From contig NZ_UCNJ01000025.1 in NCBI RefSeq assembly GCF_900473965.1, positions 62,001-126,000 on the forward strand: DNA of 64,000 bases, read 5' to 3'. A model generated the notes under the pieces. It was given only the letters and a program-made list of their open reading frames with translations, was not told the DNA's origin and made no database searches. The translations under genes and the position numbers were made by a program. The stretch comes from Synechococcus sp. UW179A (lineage in GTDB: Bacteria; Cyanobacteriota; Cyanobacteriia; PCC-6307; Cyanobiaceae). The first letter of the stretch is position 1, and each line of letters begins with the position of its first letter. Shown piece by piece: positions 43,679 through 54,381 of the stretch.

Positions 43679-44572
43679 ATGCATTTTCAGGACATCATCA
43701 GCACTCTCAACCGTTTCTGGTCGGAGCAGGGTTGTCTGCTGCTGCAGCCCTACGACACGGAAAAGGGCGCAGGAACCATGAGTCCGCACACCGTGCTGAG
43801 GGCCATTGGTCCTGAGCCGTGGGCGGTGGCTTATCCCGAGCCTTGTCGTCGCCCCACTGATGGTCGCTATGGCGACAATCCCAATCGGGCTCAGCATTAT
43901 TTCCAGTACCAGGTGCTGATCAAGCCTTCACCGGATGGCATCCAGGAGACCTATCTCGCTTCGCTGGAAGCCATGGGGATCCGTGCTGCTGATCACGATA
44001 TCCGCTTCGTGGAAGACAACTGGGAGTCACCGACCCTCGGAGCCTGGGGTGTGGGCTGGGAGGTGTGGCTGGATGGCATGGAGGTGACCCAGTTCACCTA
44101 TTTCCAGCAGTGCGGCGGCATCGACTGCAAGCCGGTGTCGATTGAGATCACCTATGGGCTTGAGCGTTTGGCGATGTATTTGCAGGACGTGGAAAGCATC
44201 TGGGATTTGAGCTGGAATGCCGAGCGCAGTTACGGCGATATTTGGCTTCCGTTTGAAAAAGGACAGTGCCAGTTCAATTTCGAGGCCTCCAACCCTGAGC
44301 GCCTCAAGCAGTTGTTTGCCATCTATGAAGCTGAAGCAGCCGATCTGATCGACAACAAGCTGCCGGCGCCGGCCCTGGACTTTGTGCTCAAGTGCAGCCA
44401 CACCTTCAACTTGCTCGAAGCCCGTGGGGTGATCTCGGTGACGGAGCGCACAGCCACCATCGGTCGCATCCGCAACTTGGCCCGCAAGGTGGCCGAGGCC
44501 TGGCTGGCTGAGCGGGAAGCGCTGGGATTTCCATTACTGGAGCAGCCCGCTGCCGCTGCCACCGCTGTCTGA
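43679..44572 (+). CDS. glyQ: Glycyl-tRNA synthetase alpha subunit
   Basis: The ATG at 43679 gives 297 residues ([19 protein letters not shown]), the family start; a further ATG at 43652 is not needed. Class II motifs are [36 protein letters not shown] and [12 protein letters not shown]. It forms the alpha2beta2 enzyme with GlyS, which is not in the window. Confidence 0.98.
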   Translation: MHFQDIISTLNRFWSEQGCLLLQPYDTEKGAGTMSPHTVLRAIGPEPWAVAYPEPCRRPTDGRYGDNPNRAQHYFQYQVLIKPSPDGIQETYLASLEAMGIRAADHDIRFVEDNWESPTLGAWGVGWEVWLDGMEVTQFTYFQQCGGIDCKPVSIEITYGLERLAMYLQDVESIWDLSWNAERSYGDIWLPFEKGQCQFNFEASNPERLKQLFAIYEAEAADLIDNKLPAPALDFVLKCSHTFNLLEARGVISVTERTATIGRIRNLARKVAEAWLAEREALGFPLLEQPAAAATAV

Positions 44573-44610
44573 TCGCGGGGGAACCCTCGCAGCAACTCCG
44601 ATCGTGCTGA

Positions 44611-46548
44611 ATGAAACCGGTCTTCAGCGCCGGGTTGTTGCTGCTTTCTGCCTGCATCGGGGCGGCCTATGTGCGCTCCTGGATGCACTGGTTAACCCTG
44701 GTGGTGCTTCTGGTCTGTGGACTGGTGGCCTGGGGGCGAGCCTGTCGCAGACCGAGCAAGGCGATTGGGGTTCTCGCTTTGATGCTCTGTCTGGTCAGTG
44801 TTCGCTGCGGAACTGGGGCCATGATCCAGCCGCAGCCAGGCGATCCCAGCCTGTTCATTCCTGCTGATGGCAAGCCTCTTGCGGTGCGCCTTGTAGGCCG
44901 GATTCATGCTGACGGTGCAGTGAACAACGGTCGCTGCCGCTCTTTGCTGGAGGTCAGCAGCCTCAATGACCACATCAGTCGAGGTCGTACCGAGCTGACC
45001 CTCGAACCTTGTACGACTCCATTGCTGACAGGTTCCTGGATTGAGCTGAAAGGTGAGATGCGCCGCCCTCAAGCTGGCTCGCACCCACTGTTGGACCGAG
45101 TTGATGAGCGATTGGCGCTGCAGCGAACTTGGAGTCGTCTCCGCACCGATGCCATCCAGGTGTTGCGGCAGGACCGGACCCCCCTGGCCAATGCACGCCG
45201 CACGATTGCTCAGCGTTTGATCGCTGTGGCCGGTGAGCAGCAGGGTGGTTTGCTTGCTGCACTGGTGCTCGGAGGTGCTCAGGTTTCCTTGCCGCAAAGC
45301 CTGCGCGAAAGCTTTCGGGTGGCGGGGCTGTCGCATGCCCTTGCAGCTTCGGGATTTCATCTTTCCGTGCTGCTGGGCAGCACACTGGCTTGCACCAGTG
45401 CCTGGCCTGGGATGCTGCGGCTGGCTGCTGGCAGTGCTGCGATGGCCGTGTTTCTTGCCCTTGCAGGAGCGCAGCCATCCGTGGTGCGCGCGGTGTTGAT
45501 GGGTGCGGCGGCACTGCTGATCCGTGAGAGCGGACACCGCAGTCGCCCCCTGGGTGTGCTCCTGCTCACTCTGCTGCTGATGCTGCTGGTCCATCCGGCC
45601 TGGACACGTTCTATCGGTTTTCAGCTCAGTGCAGCGGCAACGGCTGGCCTGGTGATTTCGGCTGAGCCCATCGAGCAGTGGATCGTGCAGCACCTGCCTT
45701 GTCCATTGCACCGCTTGGCTCCAGCGCTCTCGATTCCCCTTGCTGCCTTGTTCTGGACCCTGCCACTGCAATTGCTTCATTTCGGCGCAGCACCGCTTTA
45801 TGCCGTGCTCAGTAACCTGCTGGCAGCGCCATTGCTGGGGCCCCTCACCCTTGCTGCCATGGCTCTGGCTCTGATGGTTCTGCTGCTGCCGTCAGCGCTG
45901 AGCGCTGCACTGCTGCCCTGGTTGATCTGGCCAGTGCAGAAGCTGAGCTGGCTGCTGATCAACCTGGTGCACTGGATCAGTTGGTGGCCATGGGCTCAGT
46001 TGCTCACAGGACCGGTGCATCCTTTGCTGGTGCTGACGTTTTCGTTGGGCTTGCTGCTTTGGCTGTTGCCCGCTTCACAGGGCTTGCGTTGCCTGTCGGT
46101 GCCGTTGCTTCTTTTGGTGGTGGGTCTGCAGGTTCGCGTTCAGTTTCGAGATGACTTGATTCGTGTGGAGCAGTGGGGGCGCCAGTGGTTGTTGTTGCGC
46201 CACCGAGGACGGGCGGCCATGTTGAGCAGCCATGGCGATGAGCTCAGTTGCCGAATCGCGATGCGACTGAGTCATGGGCTCGGTCATCAGCAGCTGGACT
46301 GGGTTGCGGTTCTCGATCCGGTCGGTGTAGATCAGCAACCGTGTTGGAACGCCTTGGCGCGCACACTGCAGGCAGAACAGAGAGGACGGTTGCCCCTGTC
46401 AGCAGGACAGCGTTTGCAGAGTGATGGACTGAGTGTTGGTATCCCTAAGCGCCGTGGTCGCCTTCTGGATATTCGCTTCGGTAGCCGAGTTCAACGACTG
46501 CGCCGCAGCGACCTTCAGCCCCAATCGGGCTCAGTGCCCAGGGTGTGA
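44611..46548 (+). CDS. ComEC/Rec2-family membrane protein lacking a recognisable nuclease site
   Basis: The 645-residue product has N-terminal helices, a soluble OB-like domain and the competence domain, with RVAGLSHALAASGFHLSVLL and many helices after it. ComEC carries single-stranded DNA across the inner membrane during transformation. The C-terminal 120 residues occupy the place of the metallo-beta-lactamase-like domain but lack HxHxDH and GQGD/DGG motifs (present is SSHGDELSC). The DNA-degrading activity of that domain is thus probably absent. It follows glyQ. Confidence 0.85.
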   Translation: MKPVFSAGLLLLSACIGAAYVRSWMHWLTLVVLLVCGLVAWGRACRRPSKAIGVLALMLCLVSVRCGTGAMIQPQPGDPSLFIPADGKPLAVRLVGRIHADGAVNNGRCRSLLEVSSLNDHISRGRTELTLEPCTTPLLTGSWIELKGEMRRPQAGSHPLLDRVDERLALQRTWSRLRTDAIQVLRQDRTPLANARRTIAQRLIAVAGEQQGGLLAALVLGGAQVSLPQSLRESFRVAGLSHALAASGFHLSVLLGSTLACTSAWPGMLRLAAGSAAMAVFLALAGAQPSVVRAVLMGAAALLIRESGHRSRPLGVLLLTLLLMLLVHPAWTRSIGFQLSAAATAGLVISAEPIEQWIVQHLPCPLHRLAPALSIPLAALFWTLPLQLLHFGAAPLYAVLSNLLAAPLLGPLTLAAMALALMVLLLPSALSAALLPWLIWPVQKLSWLLINLVHWISWWPWAQLLTGPVHPLLVLTFSLGLLLWLLPASQGLRCLSVPLLLLVVGLQVRVQFRDDLIRVEQWGRQWLLLRHRGRAAMLSSHGDELSCRIAMRLSHGLGHQQLDWVAVLDPVGVDQQPCWNALARTLQAEQRGRLPLSAGQRLQSDGLSVGIPKRRGRLLDIRFGSRVQRLRRSDLQPQSGSVPRV

Positions 46549-46587
46549 GAAGGCTGCCTACTAAAGTGGGCTTGCGCTTGAGCGCTT

Positions 46588-46674
46588 GGAGAGGTGGCAG
46601 AGCCCGGTTGAATGCGCACGACTCGAAATCGTGTAGGGGTAACACCCTCGTGGGTTCGAATCCCACCCTCTCCG
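46588..46674 (+). tRNA. tRNA-Ser (anticodon CGA)
   Basis: An 87-base class II tRNA. The acceptor stem GGAGAGG (46588-46594) pairs with CCTCTCC (46667-46673), the anticodon stem CACGA/TCGTG encloses loop CTCGAAA with anticodon CGA (decodes UCG), a long variable arm follows, and the T loop is TTCGAAT. The discriminator is G and no CCA is encoded. Confidence 0.97.
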
Positions 46675-46969
46675 TTTCTAACTATTCCCGAAATGGGATT
46701 TGTTGGCCAGTTCAATCAAGGTTCTGTTTGGTACTGGGTTGGTGGTTTCGATCATGCAGTTTAAAATTTTTCTGAAACTGATCATGACCATCCCAGACTT
46801 GGCCTCTTGACTATTTTAAATAAGAACCCCCTTTGGGCTGGCAGCAAACAGCTCCTGGGATGCCCGGTTTGAGCCACTGATTTGAAGCCATTGTTCGACT
46901 TGGTGCTGAGAGGTCAATCAACAGTGGATCCTGGAGAAGAGGGTGATGCTTCAGCCAGCGAGATTCGAT

Positions 46970-47227
46970 TTAAGAGTGAAAGAGCAGTACGAGGCCATCG
47001 CTGACCTGATGAAATTCTCGTTCCTCTCGGCTCAGGTCGAGGCCGACTTCCAGCCCTTCGGTCACGGCCTGGTCAAAGGGTGGGGTGCTGGGGGGGGCAT
47101 CCCCCTGCCAAAGCGCTGCGATTCCCACGGCTGTGGCATGCCAGTGGAAGTGGGTGGTTTCTCCAATGGAGGCTTCCTTGAGAGCCTCTTCGAGGAGGCC
47201 GTTGAGAGCAGTGCTTGTGGATGCCAT
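46970..47227 (-). CDS. Possible small acidic protein
   Basis: The 85-residue frame (MASTSTALNGLLEEALKEAS) is acidic and soluble with TTHFHWHATAV near residue 24. The frame continues about 50 codons upstream without a standard start, which may reflect overlap with the transferase gene. A competing plus-strand frame (46943-47374) is more repetitive. No family recognised. The rest of the 46675-46969 gap is AT-rich and empty. Confidence 0.4.
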   Translation of the reverse strand: MASTSTALNGLLEEALKEASIGETTHFHWHATAVGIAALWQGDAPPSTPPFDQAVTEGLEVGLDLSREEREFHQVSDGLVLLFHS

Positions 47228-47297
47228 TCCACAAGCTTCGGGACAGCGGCGGGGGACGGCAATCGCCTGAGAGACTTCTTGATCAATCAGTCGCGTC

Positions 47298-48182
47298 GTG
47301 AGACACGTCTGGATGGCTCGGGAGGTGGTTGGGCTGGCTCTGTGCCGTTGCGGTTACTGGCCCTTTGCTGCTGACGAACGCACAGCCTTGAGGTTGATTG
47401 GTCTGAGACGAGAGGGACAACGATTGGTTACTGCTCCCCGTCGTCCCGTCCTTTCCGCATCTCCCTCCAAGCTCCGCCGTCGCGCTTCACGACGTCATCT
47501 TGAGTTGGTTGCTGCGCCGCCTTCGAGCCTCTCTGCCCTCACTTTGGTTCGCCGGCAGAGTCGACTCGGGCGTTCGCTGAAGCGCAGTGGTGATGTTGTG
47601 TTCTCAGCCGCAGTGCTTGGGCTGGGTTCCCCACTGTTTCTGCTCTTGGCCGTTCTGGTGAAGCTCAGTTCACCCGGTCCAGTGTTTTATATGCAGAAAC
47701 GGGTTGGGCGTAGCTATCGACAGTTTGGCTGCATCAAATTCCGCACGATGCGGCCTGATGCGGATTCTGTTCTGGCTCAGGTGTTGGAGCGCTCACCTGA
47801 GATGCGCGCTGAGTTTGATCGGGATTTCAAGCTGCGCAACGATCCCCGAATTACACCGATCGGCAGGTTTCTGCGTCGCTCGAGCCTCGATGAGCTTCCT
47901 CAGTTTCTCAATGTTCTGCGTGGCGAGATGAGCTTGGTTGGTCCACGACCGATCGTTCGCAAAGAGATCAGCCGTTACGGCGACTACATGGACGAAGTTC
48001 TGGCGGTCCGGCCCGGTCTCACAGGCCTCTGGCAGGTGAGCGGCAGAAACAACCTCAGCTATCCCAAGCGAGTCAGGCTCGATCTGGCGTATGCCCGCGG
48101 TCGAACCTTTCTGCTGGATCTGGCCATCATCCTGCGCACCTTCGGCGTGTTGCTGTTGCCGATGGATCGTGGTGCTTACTGA
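47298..48182 (+). CDS. Polyprenyl-phosphate sugar-phosphate transferase (WcaJ/PssA type)
   Basis: The 294-residue product (start at 47298 or 47313 uncertain) has a single reentrant helix (VVFSAAVLGLGSPLFLLLAV) and then the monotopic phosphoglycosyl transferase core: QKRVGRSYRQFGCIKFRTMR, RRSSLDELPQFLNVLRG (catalytic DE), SLVGPRPIV and VRPGLTGLWQVSGRN. It starts repeat-unit synthesis for exopolysaccharide or O antigen on undecaprenyl phosphate. It appears isolated from a polysaccharide cluster. The first 100 residues are basic and non-conserved. Confidence 0.93.
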   Translation: MRHVWMAREVVGLALCRCGYWPFAADERTALRLIGLRREGQRLVTAPRRPVLSASPSKLRRRASRRHLELVAAPPSSLSALTLVRRQSRLGRSLKRSGDVVFSAAVLGLGSPLFLLLAVLVKLSSPGPVFYMQKRVGRSYRQFGCIKFRTMRPDADSVLAQVLERSPEMRAEFDRDFKLRNDPRITPIGRFLRRSSLDELPQFLNVLRGEMSLVGPRPIVRKEISRYGDYMDEVLAVRPGLTGLWQVSGRNNLSYPKRVRLDLAYARGRTFLLDLAIILRTFGVLLLPMDRGAY

Positions 48183-48190
48183 GTCTCCTG

Positions 48191-49228
48191 TTAAGCGGCC
48201 CAGCTAAAGCCGGCAGCGATCATGAGCCACAGCAGTTCAAGACGCTTGGTAAGCCCCATGATCCGTTTCACGCTCAAAATATCGGCTATTGGAAATTCAG
48301 CTCCCAGCAGCGGTTTCTCGACCCAGCGATTGCCGTAGCGGTTTCTTCCACCAAGCTGTACTCCAGCGCAATGGGCATAGATCGCTTCTGAGCGTCCTGC
48401 GTTGGGAGAGTCATCGTGCCGGCCTTCCGATTCGGCAGAGCTGACCAGTGCTGACCACTGCAGCCAGGACCTGCTGACCAGGGGCAGGGACAGCATCACG
48501 ATCCGGCAAGGCAGCCAGGTCATGAGGTCATCGAGTCGGGCGCCAGCGGTGCCAAGCCAGCGCAACCGCCCTTTGCGGTAACCCAACATGGAATCCAGGG
48601 TGCTGGCTGCCTTGAAGATCCAGGCCAGAGCCAGTGGTCCTGGACCTGCTGTGAATCCCGACATCCACAGTCCCGCTCCGACCAGCATCCAGAACAGCGG
48701 AGCAAAAAGGCCGTCCACGGCATTCTCGCTGGCCGTTTCCGCGGCAGCGCGCAGGATGTCGTTCCTGTTGAGCGAGGTGGTGTCGCGTCCCACAATCCAG
48801 CTGAGACGTCGCCTGGCCTCCAAGGGCTCCACGCCGTCGTCGGCAGGCAGTGCCACAAGGACGCTGTGCACACTCTCTTCCAGGCTTTTGCTTGCCAGCG
48901 AACTGGCCAGGGCAATAACCCACAGCACCCTGGCGGCCAAATTGATCCAGTCATGGCTGCCACCCCAGCGGCCAAGGACCAGTTGGTCCAGCAGCCAACC
49001 GCATAGTCCGCTTGTCAGAACAAGCGTGAACGTGATGATTAGACCGGCGATCGACAGCCTGATCGGGCTGTCCTGAGCCCAGGTCTCGGCACGCAGGCGC
49101 ATCCGTTGGATTCCCCATCCCATCACAATCACGGGATGGAGCCAGGTGGCTGGATCACCAATGCAACGATCCAGCAGTGCTGCAAGAAGAATTCCTGCCG
49201 TGGCAAGCGTTGAGGCTTGCAGGGTCAT
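48191..49228 (-). CDS. cobD: Adenosylcobinamide-phosphate synthase (CbiB/CobD)
   Basis: The 345-residue product has LLAALLDRCIGDPATWLHPV (the family start) and SWIVGRDTTSLNRNDILRAA and ASENAVDGLFAPLFW. A membrane enzyme of cobalamin synthesis attaches aminopropanol phosphate to adenosylcobyric acid. Its start overlaps the stop of the MFS gene (ATGA). A fragment of a second, divergent cobD sits at 50635-50808. Confidence 0.95.
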   Translation of the reverse strand: MTLQASTLATAGILLAALLDRCIGDPATWLHPVIVMGWGIQRMRLRAETWAQDSPIRLSIAGLIITFTLVLTSGLCGWLLDQLVLGRWGGSHDWINLAARVLWVIALASSLASKSLEESVHSVLVALPADDGVEPLEARRRLSWIVGRDTTSLNRNDILRAAAETASENAVDGLFAPLFWMLVGAGLWMSGFTAGPGPLALAWIFKAASTLDSMLGYRKGRLRWLGTAGARLDDLMTWLPCRIVMLSLPLVSRSWLQWSALVSSAESEGRHDDSPNAGRSEAIYAHCAGVQLGGRNRYGNRWVEKPLLGAEFPIADILSVKRIMGLTKRLELLWLMIAAGFSWAA

Positions 49229-50280
49229 GCCTGTGCTGGGGCTGTTCGGGGTTGCGTGATGGCCAGGGCAATGAAACCTGCCGAGACCAGTGGCAAGGCG
49301 GCCGACAGGCTCAGCACCTGGCAGATCAATCCCAGGCCGATGCTGCCGACCAGACCTCCAACGGCTCCGGAGCGCACCAGCACCTGCCAGCGCAAGGGTT
49401 CATCCCCAAGAGGCGTGAGCCGCTCAACCAGTGCGGCATCGCTTGCAGCTGCCAGGGCTCCGATCGGAACGAACAACAGCACGGCCAACCAGGCGGGCAC
49501 CGTTGCCTGGCTCAGCAGCAACAGGGCGCAGATCAGCAGATAGGGCACCGAGCGGTGCACTCGGGGGGTCCACCGACCGAGGGCTCTGCCCAGCCCGTAG
49601 GAGGCCAGCACCATGCCGAAGTCGAAGCACCTCCCGCCATCGACATCACGAACCCATAAAGCCAGCAGAGCGAACAAGGCACCCATCACCAGCCCCTGCA
49701 GTGCACAGGATCGGTCCCAGGGCGGAGTGTTGGATGCATTGGACGCTTCCTGCGCAGCGATCGGGCGCGTCGCAGGGCGTGAGGCAACGATGGCGAGAGG
49801 CAGCAGTAGGACCAGTGCAGGCAGAAACTGAAGCAGCGCCGGAAACAGCAATGCGGCCAACAGATTGCCGACCAGGGCTCCGATTTCCTGGCCGCTGCGC
49901 AAGCGCTTCATCGTGCTGCCTGCCTCAACGATCAGATGTCGCTGCAACGGCAGGATGGAGACTTCCTGGCCAATCCCGAACAGCAACACCGCTGAGAAGC
50001 TGCCCAGCAGCAGCAGTGTCTGCTGGTCCCCCATCGGCTTCAGGGCCAGACTGACGCTCAACAGAAGCAGCACGCCTAAAATCTGGAGCCCATAGCCGCG
50101 TGGCGTTCGCTTCAGCTGCAGCAGAAAGGGGAGTGCACCCAGTGCCGGCAGCATGGTGTTCAGCAACGGAGCTGAGGTGATTCCGCTCACCATCCATGCT
50201 GTTGCTGCCAATGAAAGATTGACTCCTGCCTGGGAAGAACCCTGCAGCAGCATCGGAGGTGCAGGCAATCGGACGCTCAT
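49225..50280 (-). CDS. MFS-like membrane transporter, copy 1 (native, GC-rich)
   Basis: The 351-residue product from the ATG at 50280 has about ten helices. The pattern GQEVSILPLQRHLIVEAGS and SGQEIGALVGNLL and DFGMVLASYGLGRALGRW recalls the major facilitator fold without a known substrate. It is paralogous to 50816-51889 (shared CALQGLVMGALFALLALWV / [19 protein letters not shown]). It overlaps the cobD start, so the pair is coupled. The gap to the ilvC fragment is 153 bases. Confidence 0.7.
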   Translation of the reverse strand: MSVRLPAPPMLLQGSSQAGVNLSLAATAWMVSGITSAPLLNTMLPALGALPFLLQLKRTPRGYGLQILGVLLLLSVSLALKPMGDQQTLLLLGSFSAVLLFGIGQEVSILPLQRHLIVEAGSTMKRLRSGQEIGALVGNLLAALLFPALLQFLPALVLLLPLAIVASRPATRPIAAQEASNASNTPPWDRSCALQGLVMGALFALLALWVRDVDGGRCFDFGMVLASYGLGRALGRWTPRVHRSVPYLLICALLLLSQATVPAWLAVLLFVPIGALAAASDAALVERLTPLGDEPLRWQVLVRSGAVGGLVGSIGLGLICQVLSLSAALPLVSAGFIALAITQPRTAPAQA

Positions 50281-50433
50281 CGTCGACTTGCTGGAGAGAT
50301 CACTCTTCAAACACCTTGCCTTGTTGTGCGGCCTGACGCACTGACAGGTCAAGCAACGGAGTTAGGGCAACGACGGCCCCTTCGCACCATGGGAGGTGGC
50401 AGATCATGCGCAACCTCACATGGTGCGGTTGAT

Positions 50434-50634
50434 TCAGGACGCTTTTAGCCAGCTGAACATCGAGCGCAGGCCCTTGCCAACTTCCTCGATCTTGTGCTCT
50501 CCGTCGCGTTTGCGGATCTTGTTCATCTCGGGCTTGCCGGCTTCGCACTCAGCAACGAAGTTCTTGGCGAAGGTTCCGTCCTGGATGTCCGCCAGGATGC
50601 GCTTCATCTCCGCTTTGGTGTCGTCGGTGATCAG
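50434..50634 (-). repeat. Duplicated 3' end of ilvC
   Basis: 201 bases that align with 51972-52172, the last 66 codons plus stop of ilvC. By eye the two copies are about 90% identical in DNA with mostly synonymous changes, so they have diverged for some time or came from related strains rather than from a recent copying event. Confidence 0.9.
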
Positions 50635-50808
50635 CCCACCGCCAAGCCGCAGCGCCCAAGGCCGTTCACCGGCGATGGCTTCCACCCCCAATCGAAGCTG
50701 CTGAATCACGGCTCCCATCACTTGCACCGGATGTAGACACCAGCGCGGATCACCGATCAGTCGGTCAAGACAGCACGCAGCGATGACTAAACCAATCGAA
50801 GGCAACAC
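50434..50808 (-). pseudogene. Chimeric ORF: cobD start fused to ilvC end (duplication scar)
   Basis: A continuous 124-residue frame starting at the GTG at 50808, 8 bases after the MFS copy 2 stop. Residues 1-58 match CbiB/CobD ([21 protein letters not shown] against LLAALLDRCIGDPATWLHP) but are far from identical to the local cobD. Residues 59-124 match the end of ketol-acid reductoisomerase, differing from the local ilvC at only three of 66 positions (D/E, A/S, E/D). Neither half could be a working enzyme. The join falls near a GLIT motif present in both families, consistent with microhomology. Confidence 0.9.
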
Positions 50809-50815
50809 GGTTGGA

Positions 50816-51889
50816 TCAATTGGTGCTGAGAGAGATAGTGGGTCGACGCCAACGCCAGGTAACAAGGGCAGCAAAGCTAAAGAGCAGCGACACCAGCAAC
50901 ATGGCTGAAGTAACGCCAATGGCCTGTCCAATCCCTCCCATGATCAGGCTGCTAATGGCTGAAGCAATTGCTAGAGAGCGAAATAAGATATCCCGTCGGA
51001 ATGAAAGTTCACCATGCTGTTTGAGGTGATCTATTAATTCGAATTCAATGCTTGTAATCGAAGCGCCCAAAGGGATAAAGATGAAGACATCAACCCAGAG
51101 AGGTGTCTGTGGTAAAAATGCAATAAAGATCAGCACAGCACATAAAAAATAGTGAGTGACTCCAGACAGCTTTGGGAGAGCTTTGTTTGTGAATATCCTG
51201 CCCAGCATAAAAGCGCCAAAGACAATGGAAAAGTCCAGCGCCGATCCTCTTTTGATGCTGATGACCCAAAGTGGTAACAAACCAAAAAGAGCGCCGATGC
51301 AAAGGCCTTGTAAAAGGCACCAATGATCGATGGGAGGAGCTGATTGGGTGGCGTTAGTGTTTTCTAAGGATTGATTGGTTGGCGCTTGAGGATAATATTT
51401 GCTTAGCCAAAATGGTGCAAGTGCTAGTAAGACTGCAGGCGGAAATAGCTTAAAAAGGGGATAGACAATTCCTCCAATAATGGTGCCCATCAGGCTTCCA
51501 GCGTCTGAGGTTTTTTGTAGTGATTTATTGGTAATAGCTGCTTCTTTCAGGACAATCCCTGTGATCGGTAATAGGCAGATAAGGCTGCCATAGGAGGCGA
51601 GCTGTGCAACCCCAAGCGTCGAGACAATGACGAGCCAGTTGGGAAGTAGATCAAAGTACAGGAAAACAACAATGAGTTCCAGCAGTATCGTTGCCAAAAA
51701 AAAGGCATTCATCCCTTTGAGGGATCTTTTAAGAGGTAAAAAAGCAGGAAGATTCTGGGCTCCGATCAAGAGACTGTTAATCAATGGAGATGACGACGTC
51801 TCAGCCAGCAGCCAGGCTGAAGTGATCACCACCACGTTGATCGAAGCCATCCAGCTGGCCCAGCTCAACACTTTTTGAGAGCTCGCCAA
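50816..51889 (-). CDS. MFS-like membrane transporter, copy 2 (AT-rich, probably acquired)
   Basis: The 357-residue product has about ten helices and shares order and motifs with copy 1 ([18 protein letters not shown] against DFGMVLASYGLGRALGRW). Overall similarity is low and base composition is markedly AT-richer than all neighbours, with Lys/Asn/Ile use to match. It was probably brought in with, or as cause of, the duplication scar. Both copies follow ilvC or an ilvC end and precede a cobD start. Transport substrate unknown. Confidence 0.75.
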   Translation of the reverse strand: MASSQKVLSWASWMASINVVVITSAWLLAETSSSPLINSLLIGAQNLPAFLPLKRSLKGMNAFFLATILLELIVVFLYFDLLPNWLVIVSTLGVAQLASYGSLICLLPITGIVLKEAAITNKSLQKTSDAGSLMGTIIGGIVYPLFKLFPPAVLLALAPFWLSKYYPQAPTNQSLENTNATQSAPPIDHWCLLQGLCIGALFGLLPLWVISIKRGSALDFSIVFGAFMLGRIFTNKALPKLSGVTHYFLCAVLIFIAFLPQTPLWVDVFIFIPLGASITSIEFELIDHLKQHGELSFRRDILFRSLAIASAISSLIMGGIGQAIGVTSAMLLVSLLFSFAALVTWRWRRPTISLSTN

Positions 51890-51971
51890 GGAGGTTCCAA
51901 CACCAATGCCATAAGCTTGCTCAATGCTGATGGCATTGTCAGTTGCTGCGTTAGCCCATTGGCTTCGCTGA

Positions 51972-53003
<1,032 letters not shown>

Positions 53004-53023
53004 TTACGCAAGTGCCTGACCGA

Positions 53024-53626
53024 TCAGGCCTCGTTGGGGTGGGCGATCACCCGGTCAATGAGCCCATAGTCCTTGGCCTCCTCGCTGCTGAGGAAGTAAT
53101 CGCGATCGGTGTCTTTCTCGATTTTCTCGAAGCTCTGGCCGCTCATCTCAGCCATGGAACGGTTGAGCATTTCCTTCATGCGCAGGATCTCGCGCGCCTC
53201 AATTTCGATGTCGCTGGCCTGTCTCTGGGCAGTTCCGCCTAGCGGTTGGTGAATCATGATCCGGCTGTGGGGGAGGGCCAATCGTTTGCCCTTGGTGCCC
53301 GCTGCCAGAAGGAAAGCGCCCATTGATGCCGCCAGACCCACGCAGATGGTGACCACGTCGCTCTTGACGTATTGCATGGTGTCGTAAATCGCCAACCCTG
53401 CAGTTACAGATCCACCAGGGGAGTTGATGTAGAGATAAATCGGCTTGCTGCTGTCTTCGGAGTCGAGATAGAGCATCTGGGCAACCAGACTGTTGGCCAC
53501 CGCGTCGTTGACCTCAGAGCCGAGGAACAGGATTCGCTCCACTCCCAGTCGGGTGTAAATGTCTACCCAACGCTCCATCTGGCTGCCAGGGAGGCGGTAG
53601 GGGACGCTAGGGGTACCGATCGGCAT
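53024..53626 (-). CDS. clpP: ATP-dependent Clp protease proteolytic subunit, active
   Basis: The 200-residue product has the catalytic triad Ser101 (GLAASMGAF), His126 (MIHQPLG) and Asp176 (DTDRDYF). It follows the inactive paralogue ClpR by 54 bases, the usual cyanobacterial pairing (ClpP3/ClpR heteromer), which works with ClpC as chaperone in the cytosol. Confidence 0.95.
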   Translation of the reverse strand: MPIGTPSVPYRLPGSQMERWVDIYTRLGVERILFLGSEVNDAVANSLVAQMLYLDSEDSSKPIYLYINSPGGSVTAGLAIYDTMQYVKSDVVTICVGLAASMGAFLLAAGTKGKRLALPHSRIMIHQPLGGTAQRQASDIEIEAREILRMKEMLNRSMAEMSGQSFEKIEKDTDRDYFLSSEEAKDYGLIDRVIAHPNEA

Positions 53627-53680
53627 GTGTCCTTGTGGGTTGAAGGAAAAAGGGGTGAAATGTGAGAGAAGTGGGCTGAA

Positions 53681-54352
53681 TCAGCCGGCCGGGACTGGAG
53701 CTGGAAGCTCTTTGCGACTGGAGAGCACCCGGTCAATCAGTCCATAGTCCTTGGCCTGATCCGGGGTGAGATAACTCATGCGATCGGAATCCTTCGAGAG
53801 TTCCTCCACGCTGCGGCCCGTGTTCGTCGAAAGGATTTCGAGCATGGCCCGCTTGTTGTGCAGCACTTCCTTGGCACGGATCTGAATGTCCGTGGCCTGG
53901 CCCTGTGCTCCGCTGCGGGGCTGATGCAGCACGATCGAGGCGTGGGGCAGGGCTGCGCGGTGACCCTTGGTTCCGGCAGACAGAATGACGGCTGCCGTGC
54001 CCATCGCCTGGCCGATGCAGATGGTGTGGACGGGCGGCTTCACGTAGCGGAGCGTGTCGCAGATGGCGAAAGCTTCCGTTTCGAATCCAATGGCATCGCC
54101 TGTGTACCAGCTGGTGCCTGTTGAGTTGATGTAGAAGTAGATCGGCTTGTCGGGGTTATCGAACTCCAGAAAAAGCAGTTGGGCAATGATCAGTTCAGTC
54201 ACATCCAGCCCCACCTGACGTTTGGTGTCGTCATCGGAGAAAAGGGGTAGACCCAAATAGACAATGCGCTCCTTGAGCAGCAGTGAAGGCAGATCAGGAG
54301 GGGGTGTCCGCATCACCGACGAATCGCCGTAATAAGGAGCTGATGTAGTCAT
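53681..54352 (-). CDS. clpR: ClpP-like subunit without catalytic Ser (ClpR)
   Basis: The 223-residue product aligns with ClpP, but the nucleophile block reads CIGQAMGTAAVIL, with Gly where ClpP has Ser; the His block LHQPRSG is kept. It has an N-terminal extension (TPPPDLPSLLLKERIVYLG). ClpR subunits form mixed rings with ClpP3 in cyanobacteria and chloroplasts. It is upstream of clpP. Confidence 0.93.
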   Translation of the reverse strand: MTTSAPYYGDSSVMRTPPPDLPSLLLKERIVYLGLPLFSDDDTKRQVGLDVTELIIAQLLFLEFDNPDKPIYFYINSTGTSWYTGDAIGFETEAFAICDTLRYVKPPVHTICIGQAMGTAAVILSAGTKGHRAALPHASIVLHQPRSGAQGQATDIQIRAKEVLHNKRAMLEILSTNTGRSVEELSKDSDRMSYLTPDQAKDYGLIDRVLSSRKELPAPVPAG

Positions 54353-54381
54353 CCGCGTCGGGCCGCCGTGGTCTGTGGACC

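Noticed and set aside
46943-47374. Plus-strand 143-codon frame beside the sugar transferase
   Set aside because: Gly/Ser/Cys-rich without protein character and overlaps both the transferase start and the better minus-strand frame.
50434-50931. Reading the chimeric ORF as a functional 165-residue gene from 50931
   Set aside because: The first part lies inside MFS copy 2 in another frame; only the region from the GTG at 50808 has homology, and both halves are enzyme fragments.
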